Shown here: positions 1 to 4,650 of the stretch, piece by piece
How the letters are laid out: every line of letters begins with the position of its first letter
How positions within the stretch are numbered: the stretch's first letter is position 1
Source: DATNFP01 sp035606335
Lineage (GTDB): Bacteria > Bacteroidota > Bacteroidia > Chitinophagales > Chitinophagaceae
Assembly (NCBI GenBank): GCA_035606335.1
Contig: DATNFP010000149.1
Location: 1-6,873 of the forward strand
DNA length: 6,873 nucleotides
Direction of reading: 5' to 3'
Made by a program: the position numbers and the translations under genes
Notes under the pieces: model-generated
The model's database searches: none
What the model was told of the DNA's origin: nothing
What the model saw: the letters and a program-made list of their open reading frames with translations, nothing else

Positions 1-223
1 GTTTAATAATTCGCACGTGAATTGGCAATTGGTTGGCATTATTACAGGTGGCGGCCCAAGCTCAACAGGCCTTAATCCCACAGTAGTGAGAACCAATTGT
101 TATGACGGGATATTTGATGGTGTCAGGGTTTCTGTTTTTAATGATTGGATAAAGGAAACTATCAGCAGTTTTAAGATGAAGGAACCATCAACAGATGTCG
201 AAATGAAAAAAAGATATTATTGA
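1..223 (+). CDS. Trypsin-like (S1 family) serine protease, C-terminal fragment
   Basis: The reading frame is open from base 2, so the gene starts upstream of the window and only its last 73 residues are visible. The fragment reads WQLVGIITGGG, then a Cys-containing loop (TNCYDG), then FDGVRVSVFNDWIKETI. This matches the end of chymotrypsin-fold proteases, where a W-x-L-x-G-I strand is followed by a G-V-x-x-V-x-x-F/Y-x-x-W-I terminal helix. The catalytic His, Asp and Ser lie upstream and cannot be checked. The product would be an endopeptidase, probably exported as is usual for the family, but no signal peptide is in view. About 20 charged residues follow the last helix, and there is no type IX secretion tail. 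The gene converges on the minus-strand operon ending at 411. The family call rests on pattern recognition of a short segment; an unrelated beta-rich protein is less likely. Confidence 0.7.
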   Translation, partial: FNNSHVNWQLVGIITGGGPSSTGLNPTVVRTNCYDGIFDGVRVSVFNDWIKETISSFKMKEPSTDVEMKKRYY

Positions 224-306
224 CTCTGATATTGTGCTACACTGTGTTGTATGCATAGAAAGCAAAAATGAACCATTTGATTATTTATTGGCTAGTATCA
301 GGTATT

Positions 307-369
307 AATAGCTACAACTCGGTCTAAAATATTGAAATGATCAAACAGTAGATCCATGTCGTAGCTATT
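307..369. repeat. Inverted repeat between convergent genes
   Basis: AATAGCTAC at 307-315 is the exact reverse complement of GTAGCTATT at 361-369. Allowing three mismatches, the match extends inward to about 16 bases per arm (307-322 against 354-369). It sits in the 187 bp between the stop of the protease fragment and the stop of the NmrA-like gene. It could form a hairpin in transcripts from either side, but no run of T follows either arm, so it is not a textbook intrinsic terminator. I see no gene in 224-410. Confidence 0.4.
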
Positions 370-410
370 GTAATTAAATCATTATTAAAAACGCATATGA
401 TTATTATCAG

Positions 411-1052
411 TTAATACCCAATGGAGAATTGTTGCTTAGTAAACTGTTTATTTTCGATTTCATCAACTAATGCCGCTGCATAATCCTCATAGGATATTTT
501 ACTTTCACCATTATGATCAAAGACCATCATATTTGCAATTCCGAGTCTATATTTACCAGTGCGTTCGCCAGGTGCAACAAACATCGCGGGGCTGAAATAA
601 ACCCAATTTAAGTCCGATCTTTTTATATAATCAAGGACTCTGCCGTGACTATATATATCTGGCTTCCATTCTTCTGGAACCTGATCCATAAGAGGGCTGT
701 TCATTGCCCTTACACCAGGCATTACTTCACTATTACCGGCGCCACCAACAAATATTACTCTTTTGTCTGTTTGCCGTTCCAATGCAGCAATTAAATTCTG
801 GTTGGCCTTTTCAAATTGTTCGGTTCCCCCTACTGCTGAAATCGCTGAAATGATAACGTCTTGTTCCTTTAACAATGCAGGCAATGCCATTTCATCCAGC
901 AAATCTCCTTTAATAACTTTTAAGTTTGGATGTACGGTCATTAGTGCGTCAGGGGTTCGCTGCATTGCAACTACTTTATATCCCTTATCCAAAGCTTCTT
1001 TTAAAATACGTTGTCCAATATTGCCTGTGGCGCCAATTAATAGAATCTTCAT
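411..1052 (-). CDS. NAD(P)H-binding, NmrA/YwnB-like atypical SDR oxidoreductase
   Basis: This 213-residue protein opens directly with a Rossmann fold. The dinucleotide motif GATGNIG is at residues 7-13, Arg32 at the end of strand 2 favours NADP(H), and GD at 49-50 follows strand 3. FVGGAGNSEV at 101-110 and a C-terminal KISYEDYAAALVDEIE segment are typical of the single-domain NAD(P)-binding family that includes Bacillus YwnB and NmrA-like proteins. No YxxxK catalytic motif is expected or clear. Members reduce flavins or quinone-like compounds or act as redox sensors; the substrate here cannot be told from sequence. It should be cytoplasmic. It is the last gene of a minus-strand operon, 57 bp after the SDR-like gene, with no -7 box in that gap, so co-transcription is likely. 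The ATG at 1052 places the Rossmann strand at the N-terminus as expected. Length is normal for the family. Confidence 0.85.
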   Translation of the reverse strand: MKILLIGATGNIGQRILKEALDKGYKVVAMQRTPDALMTVHPNLKVIKGDLLDEMALPALLKEQDVIISAISAVGGTEQFEKANQNLIAALERQTDKRVIFVGGAGNSEVMPGVRAMNSPLMDQVPEEWKPDIYSHGRVLDYIKRSDLNWVYFSPAMFVAPGERTGKYRLGIANMMVFDHNGESKISYEDYAAALVDEIENKQFTKQQFSIGY

Positions 1053-1109
1053 TTTAGATATTTGTGCTTGAATTAGTAACCATTGTAATTTTTATTGCTT
1101 CAATTTAAA

Positions 1110-1904
1110 TTAATCAACTACGGAACCGCAGGATACATTGATGGTTGTTGCAGTCATTGCACTAGCGCCGTCTGAAGCCATGAAGACGGCTACATTTGCT
1201 ACTTCAGCAAGTTTGGGCAAGCGTTTCAGCTGAGTAAAGCTTTCCATAAGACCCTGGAATTCCCGGTGTGATGGCATACCTATTGCCTTTGCGTGCAGTC
1301 CATATACTTCGGTAATGGTCTCGGTCTCCGGAATGCCATCTGCTCTAATGCATATTGCTCGTACACCAAATCTACCAAGTTCAGCAGACAGCATACGATT
1401 AAGCGATTCCAACGCCGCCCATGACGGTGCCATACCACCAACAAATGGTGCTGCAATACTGGATGGTATAGCCGTAATAGATAAAATAACACCAGATCCC
1501 TTCTCTATCATATTGTGTGCAGCAGCTCTTGCTGTGAGCAAGTGCGACATAGTATAGGTTTTGATAGGAAGATTAAAATTTTCTATTGGCAATTCTAACA
1601 ATGGAACACCCTGTATACCTGTTTGTGGAATTGCTATAGCATTAAAGGTGATATCAACTTTACCTTCCCTGGCTATTAATGCTTTCATATGGGCATTTAT
1701 CTCCTGCTCATTGAGCGCATCTACTCTTGCGATCTCGGCTTTTCCACCAGCCAAAATAATTTTTTTTTGTACGGCTTCTAATACTTCCAGGCTACGGCCT
1801 GTTAAATACACTTTTGCTCCCTCACTTGCGAAAGTACGAGCCACTGTACTACCAATAGCGCCGCCTGCGCCATAAATTACTGCGATCTTGTTTTTTAACT
1901 GCAT
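1110..1904 (-). CDS. SDR-family protein lacking the YxxxK catalytic motif
   Basis: This 264-residue protein has the classical SDR layout. The cofactor loop GAGGAIG is at residues 12-18, TGRS with Arg37 suggests NADP(H), VD at 61-62 contacts adenine, and Asn88 is in the NAG-like position (FNAIA). LSITA at 141-145 corresponds to the catalytic-Ser strand, and a C-terminal SDGASAMTATTINVSCG matches the usual S-x-x-a-x-x-i-t-G-x-x-i-x-V-D-G-G segment. At the expected YxxxK site, however, it reads MAPSW (158-162), so Tyr is Met and Lys is Trp. The flanking residues (AALESLNRMLSAELG) align well, so this is substitution rather than misreading. A non-reductive, binding or regulatory role is possible. 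From memory, related SDR-like sequences with non-canonical residues here exist. It is the middle gene of a three-gene operon, 56 bp after the ABM-like gene. The ATG at 1904 fits the family start. Confidence 0.85.
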   Translation of the reverse strand: MQLKNKIAVIYGAGGAIGSTVARTFASEGAKVYLTGRSLEVLEAVQKKIILAGGKAEIARVDALNEQEINAHMKALIAREGKVDITFNAIAIPQTGIQGVPLLELPIENFNLPIKTYTMSHLLTARAAAHNMIEKGSGVILSITAIPSSIAAPFVGGMAPSWAALESLNRMLSAELGRFGVRAICIRADGIPETETITEVYGLHAKAIGMPSHREFQGLMESFTQLKRLPKLAEVANVAVFMASDGASAMTATTINVSCGSVVD

Positions 1905-1954
1905 GATTGTTTGTTTTTATTATTTATTAAAAAAATGATTTAAATAAATGCGCC

Positions 1955-1970
1955 TGGTGCTTACGCACCA
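1955..1970 (-). other. GNRA-type hairpin across the stop codon of the ABM-like gene
   Basis: Read on the minus strand, TGGTGC-GTAA-GCACCA forms a perfect 6 bp stem closed by a GTAA (GNRA) tetraloop. The TAA stop codon of the upstream small gene lies in the loop. No T-run follows immediately; the nearest, seven Ts, is about 20 bases further on and is separated by GGCGCATTTATTTAAATCA. It is therefore a poor terminator but could be a processing or stability element, or partly attenuate transcription into the SDR-like gene. Confidence 0.45.
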
Positions 1971-2263
1971 AAACCATATGAGCCTATTTCAGTAATATCC
2001 ATAACAACGGCAGGTTCCTCATACCGGCTTTTAATATTGGCCTGGAAATTCCGAAATGCAGATAGTTCCGTCAACGAGTAAGCGCCCTCATTGTCGTGAG
2101 ATACAAGGTGTACGAATGTTTGCCCATCTTCCAGTTTGTAGGTTGCATAGCGCAAGGCCTTCGGCTGTTTTTCTTTTAACTGCCGGTATACTTCTTTTAT
2201 TAGTGCCTCATTTTCTGCCACTTTTTCCTTTTTTACTTTGTACCGAATCATTCTTTTTTTCAT
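1961..2263 (-). CDS. Small conserved protein, probable ABM-like dimeric alpha/beta-barrel
   Basis: The 100-residue protein begins MKKRMIRYKVKKEKVAENE. It shows a beta-strand (MIRYKVK), a long helix (AENEALIKEVYRQLKEKQP), the strand pair LRYATYKLEDG and TFVHLVSHDN, then a helix (SAFRNFQANIKSRYEEP) and a final strand. This beta-alpha-beta-beta-alpha-beta order fits the ferredoxin-like fold of the antibiotic-biosynthesis-monooxygenase/dimeric barrel superfamily. Whether it is a monooxygenase is unproven, and no metal or cofactor ligand is evident. An in-frame ATG 51 bases upstream (2314) exists, but it lies upstream of the TAATTTTG box at 2287-2294 and adds residues foreign to the family, so I chose 2263. 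ATG at 2251 (MIRYKV) is a second possibility. It is the first gene of the operon and is divergent from the GlxA-type regulator. Confidence 0.75.
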   Translation of the reverse strand: MKKRMIRYKVKKEKVAENEALIKEVYRQLKEKQPKALRYATYKLEDGQTFVHLVSHDNEGAYSLTELSAFRNFQANIKSRYEEPAVVMDITEIGSYGFGA

Positions 2264-2286
2264 GATCTGTTTTAATAATTGTCTGA

Positions 2287-2294
2287 CAAAATTA
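2287..2294 (-). promoter_or_regulatory. -7 promoter box for the three-gene operon
   Basis: On the minus strand the sequence is TAATTTTG, an exact match to the Bacteroidota TAnnTTTG consensus. It ends 23 bases before the chosen ATG at 2263, giving a short leader. No convincing TTG -33 element is found 17-21 bases upstream (only TTTACA nearby), which would suit a promoter that depends on an activator. No further TAnnTTTG box occurs in the two downstream intergenic gaps, consistent with a single transcript. Confidence 0.6.
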
Positions 2295-2336
2295 GACCAT
2301 ATATACACTTGCATAGGGTGTAAATTTAGACATATA
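2292..2336. promoter_or_regulatory. Candidate operator: direct repeat and dyad in the divergent promoter region
   Basis: TTAGAC-C-ATATA (2292-2303) and TTAGAC-ATATA (2326-2336) form a direct repeat whose half-sites begin 34 bp apart, about three helical turns. The first copy overlaps the operon's -7 box. Between them lies TACAC-N9-GTGTA (2304-2322). Direct repeats on one face of the helix are the usual binding pattern for AraC-type DNA-binding domains, and such a regulator is encoded next door. The assignment as an operator is inference. Confidence 0.4.
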
Positions 2337-2363
2337 AAGGACGGTATTTGGACAACTTTTTTA

Positions 2364-2371
2364 TATCTTTG
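2364..2371 (+). promoter_or_regulatory. -7 promoter box for the GlxA-type regulator
   Basis: TATCTTTG matches TAnnTTTG exactly and ends 16 bases before the ATG at 2388, so the 5' leader would be only about 10 bases. A TTTG lies at 2347-2350, but the 13-base spacing is too short for a standard -33 element. The box also argues against the far-upstream in-frame ATG at 2238 as the start. Confidence 0.55.
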
Positions 2372-2387
2372 TACAAACTATGTTTAT

Positions 2388-3371
2388 ATGAAACAGTTGT
2401 CAGTGCTCGTTCCGGAATGCCACACCAATCTTAGCAGCATTGTTCTTACGTATGAAATACTGCTTGCGGCAAATGAGTACTATGCTCGCCTTGGCAAAAA
2501 GCCTGTATTTAATATTCAGCTGGTCAGCAACGTTAAGACGGCCGTTTCACACAACGGCTTGTTTGCAGTGCACCCGAGCAGGAGTATTAAAGACAAATAT
2601 GCGGCTGACCTTGTAATTATCCCCTCGGTCGATGAGCATTTTGATGTATCACTCAAACGAAACAAAGACCTAATAAACTGGATAAAGCAGCAGTATATAG
2701 CAGGTGCAGAGTTAGCAAGCCTTTGTACAGGCGCCTTTTTGCTGGCTGCCACAGGCATATTAAAAGACAGGCAATGTTCCACACATTGGCGGGCGGGCGA
2801 TGAATTTAGGCGACAGTTCCCCGATGTCCACCTCGCTACCGAGAAGGTGATCACTGATGAACATGGCATCTATACTGCCGGTGGTGCTATATCTGCAATG
2901 AACCTAATCCTCTATATCATAGAAAAGTTTTACGATCGCGAAACGGCTATTTATTGCGCCAAGATATTCGAGATAGACATAGAACGCAATTCGCAATCAC
3001 CGTTTATGATTTTTGAAGGGCAAAAAAAACATGGGGACGAACAAATAAAAAAAGCGCAGTTATTTATGGAAGAAAATTTTAGCGGAAAAATTGTGATGGA
3101 AGATCTGGCATCTAAATTCTTTATCGACAGGCGTAATTTCGACCGTAGATTTATCAAAGCTACTGCCTATACAGCCGCCGAATACCTACAACGTATAAAA
3201 ATAGAAGCAGCAAAAAAAAGCCTGGAGACTACGAGAAAGAGTATAACAGATGTGATGTATGATATAGGCTACTCCGATACTAAAACATTCCGCAGCACCT
3301 TCAAAAAAATCACTGGCTTGTCGCCAATTGAATACCGCAGCAAGTATAATAGAGAAGCTGCGGTACTATAA
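2388..3371 (+). CDS. GlxA-family transcriptional regulator (DJ-1/PfpI-like domain plus AraC HTH)
   Basis: This 327-residue cytoplasmic regulator has two domains. Residues 1 to about 190 form a class I glutamine-amidotransferase-like (DJ-1/PfpI) sensor. The nucleophile-elbow Cys113 is in ASLCTGAFLLAATG, followed by the family marker STHW (131-134) and YTAGGAISAMNLILYIIEKF (162-181). Residues about 217-320 form an AraC DNA-binding domain with two helix-turn-helix units; the second reads ITDVMYDIGYSDTKTFRSTF and ends in KKITGLSPIEYR. PfpI enzymes have His directly after the Cys; here it is Thr, so ligand sensing is likelier than catalysis. The frame is open back to an ATG at 2238, but that lies inside the divergent gene and upstream of the -7 box at 2364, and only MKQLSVLVPE onward matches the family, so 2388 is the start. 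It is divergent from the redox operon and is its probable regulator. The ligand is unknown. Confidence 0.92.
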   Translation: MKQLSVLVPECHTNLSSIVLTYEILLAANEYYARLGKKPVFNIQLVSNVKTAVSHNGLFAVHPSRSIKDKYAADLVIIPSVDEHFDVSLKRNKDLINWIKQQYIAGAELASLCTGAFLLAATGILKDRQCSTHWRAGDEFRRQFPDVHLATEKVITDEHGIYTAGGAISAMNLILYIIEKFYDRETAIYCAKIFEIDIERNSQSPFMIFEGQKKHGDEQIKKAQLFMEENFSGKIVMEDLASKFFIDRRNFDRRFIKATAYTAAEYLQRIKIEAAKKSLETTRKSITDVMYDIGYSDTKTFRSTFKKITGLSPIEYRSKYNREAAVL

Positions 3372-3432
3372 AGCAGAGTCCTGTATCAAAAATATTGGTG
3401 TTTAAAAAAATTGCATTATTATCTACCAACAT

Positions 3433-3544
3433 GAGGGATAGCAACGGATACCCGCCAGCAGAATGTATAACTGTCCCGAAAAATGCACTTTGAAAATAAT
3501 TTACTTCGAACAGAGCAGGATAAATGAAACGGTTCGGTGCATTT
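3433..3544. repeat. Non-coding stretch after the regulator, with GC-rich block and composite dyad
   Basis: Between the regulator stop (3371) and the tRNA terminator I see no gene. A GC-richer block at about 3433-3461 contains GGATA twice, ten bases apart (3436-3440 and 3446-3450), and stands out from AT-rich surroundings. Further on, AAATGCAC (3481-3488) is the reverse complement of GTGCATTT (3537-3544), and CGAAC (3507-3511) that of GTTCG (3532-3536). The two right arms abut, so both stems can stack with an 18-base bulge on the left. The right arm is followed by ATTTATTT, so it might weakly terminate the regulator transcript. The function is uncertain. Confidence 0.35.
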
Positions 3545-3570
3545 ATTTAATTAGTAATGAGATTAGAAGA

Positions 3571-3614
3571 AAATAAAAAAAGGACAAAATGAATATTACT
3601 TCAATTTGTCCTTT
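3571..3614 (-). terminator. Intrinsic terminator downstream of tRNA-Pro
   Basis: AAAGGACAAA (3579-3588) and TTTGTCCTTT (3605-3614) pair perfectly over 10 bp around a 16-base loop. On the minus strand the stem runs directly into a T-rich tract (TTTTTTTATTT), the hallmark of a rho-independent terminator. The stem begins four bases after the tRNA discriminator position, so it should end the tRNA transcript and leave only a short trailer. On the plus strand no T-run follows the stem, so it acts in one direction. Confidence 0.75.
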
Positions 3615-3618
3615 AAAG

Positions 3619-3692
3619 TCGGGATGACTGGATTCGAACCAGCGGCCTCTTCGTCCCGAACGAAGCGCGCTACCGGGCTGCGCTACATCCCG
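3619..3692 (-). tRNA. tRNA-Pro (anticodon CGG)
   Basis: Read on the minus strand, the 74-nt cloverleaf is complete. The acceptor CGGGATG pairs with CATCCCG. The D arm is GCGC-AGCCCGGTA-GCGC. The anticodon arm is CTTCG-TTCGGGA-CGAAG with anticodon CGG preceded by T and followed by G. The variable loop is AGGCC, and the T arm is GCTGG-TTCGAAT-CCAGT with one G-T pair at its base. The discriminator is A, and CTTT follows, so CCA is not encoded and must be added after transcription. It reads CCG proline codons. It lies 46 bp downstream of the N-acetyltransferase gene on the same strand, with its own -7 box and terminator. Confidence 0.97.
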
Positions 3693-3705
3693 ATTCAGGA
3701 AGAAG

Positions 3706-3713
3706 CAAAGCTA
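3706..3713 (-). promoter_or_regulatory. -7 promoter box for tRNA-Pro
   Basis: TAGCTTTG on the minus strand matches TAnnTTTG and ends 13 bases before the mature tRNA 5' end at 3692. This allows initiation a few bases upstream of the tRNA and a short 5' leader for RNase P. No clear TTG element is found at the usual 17-21 base distance; a TTTG at 3726-3729 is too close. Confidence 0.5.
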
Positions 3714-3738
3714 AGAATTCCAGTGCAAAGTTTTTAAA

Positions 3739-4545
3739 TTATCGCTCTACCAGTATTGGTTCAGGTATTTCAAAATTTATATTGAAATATTTTCTGAAGA
3801 TGGATTGCCTATGGATATCTGATTTTATTGTTTGTGGATACTTGATACCATCTATAGTTTTTACGATGCGGTTATTTACAACACTTATCCTGCCTTCGGC
3901 TGTGGGCAAGGAGCACATCAGGCTGCGCACAAATGCTGAATCAGGAGATGTTTGCTGATAATCGTTCATGTCTGCAAAGTCCTGCAGCTTGTGTGGAATC
4001 AATGTAAAAATATATTCAGGCTGGAAAATCTTTCTTCCTTCGTTCCATTTTTCTACGCTCATGTATTTCTTTCCATTTACGTAGATATTATCCATGATGC
4101 GGTATTTATTTCTTCCGTCGCTTTGCACACGCCCACAATCTACGGCAAGTGGCTTTAGTGAAAAATCTCCGAAGCCAACGTCTACCAGCCATTTGGTATC
4201 AGCAACTTCCACAGCAAGCGCCATGTGGTCGAACTCGTGACCATAACCTCCTTTTGCGCTTGTTACTCTTCCTGAGATCATAGAAACAGTAAAGCCAAGT
4301 GATCTAAGTAATTCACAAAACAGGCTATTCAGCTCGTAGCAATAACCACCACGATTGTTAATAACTACTTTGTTATAAATAGTCCGAAGATCCAGCAATA
4401 CCGGAATCTTATAATAAATGTCCAGATTTTCGAAAGGAACATTAAAAATATGCTGGCGCTGCAGCTTTTGAAGTGTGAGTAAATCCGAAGCTGCTTTTCC
4501 TGAGTAATTAATCCGTTCCAGAAAGCGATTGGTCTCTATAATCAT
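3739..4545 (-). CDS. Arylamine N-acetyltransferase (NAT family)
   Basis: This 268-residue cytoplasmic enzyme would transfer acetyl (or other acyl) groups from acyl-CoA to arylamines or hydrazines. The catalytic triad is visible: Cys69 in RGGYCYELN, His107 in FDHMAL and Asp122 in VDVGFGD. With the start at 4545 these numbers equal the Cys69-His107-Asp122 triad of Salmonella NAT, which supports that start. The FENLDI segment at 38-43 is another family marker. An in-frame ATG at 4602 would add 19 residues, but it lies upstream of the promoter at 4586-4616, so I reject it. Length is normal for bacterial NATs. It is downstream of lipA on the same strand with a 105 bp gap and its own promoter. Related acyl-transferring NAT homologues act in amide formation in secondary metabolism, but nothing here points to such a cluster, so detoxification is the default reading. 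Confidence 0.93.
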   Translation of the reverse strand: MIIETNRFLERINYSGKAASDLLTLQKLQRQHIFNVPFENLDIYYKIPVLLDLRTIYNKVVINNRGGYCYELNSLFCELLRSLGFTVSMISGRVTSAKGGYGHEFDHMALAVEVADTKWLVDVGFGDFSLKPLAVDCGRVQSDGRNKYRIMDNIYVNGKKYMSVEKWNEGRKIFQPEYIFTLIPHKLQDFADMNDYQQTSPDSAFVRSLMCSLPTAEGRISVVNNRIVKTIDGIKYPQTIKSDIHRQSIFRKYFNINFEIPEPILVER

Positions 4546-4585
4546 AAGATACGTTCTATTTATCTCTAAGATTATTTGAACAATA

Positions 4586-4616
4586 CAAAAATAATGCCTC
4601 ATAGACTTAATGTCAA
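4586..4616 (-). promoter_or_regulatory. Two-part Bacteroidota promoter for the N-acetyltransferase gene
   Basis: On the minus strand, TTG (4614-4616, within TTGAC) is followed after 20 bases by TATTTTTG (4586-4593), matching the TTG / TAnnTTTG pair of the phylum's primary sigma factor. It is the best-formed promoter in the window. It gives a leader of about 34 bases to the ATG at 4545 and places the acetyltransferase under control separate from lipA. Confidence 0.6.
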
Positions 4617-4650
4617 TGATGCATTTTAAGAAAAAAATATGTATATTATA

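Noticed and set aside
763..1071. Open frame of 102 codons on the plus strand
   Set aside because: It is antisense to the NmrA-like gene, whose Rossmann motifs are clear on the minus strand; the translated product shows no family features.
1280..1875. Several open frames on both strands inside the SDR-like gene
   Set aside because: They overlap a gene with clear SDR motifs, and their products are of biased composition with no recognisable domain.
2264..2314. 17-residue N-terminal extension of the ABM-like protein
   Set aside because: It would begin upstream of the probable transcription start set by the TAATTTTG box.
2238..2387. 50-residue N-terminal extension of the GlxA-type regulator
   Set aside because: It starts inside the divergent gene, lies mostly upstream of the TATCTTTG box, and has no resemblance to the family; the ATG at 2388 gives the usual N-terminus.
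2516..2869. 117-codon minus-strand open frame within the regulator
   Set aside because: It is a shadow of the regulator's sensor domain; the Cys-rich translation matches nothing I recognise.
4546..4602. 19-residue N-terminal extension of the N-acetyltransferase
   Set aside because: It overlaps the promoter, and the ATG at 4545 reproduces the standard NAT triad numbering.
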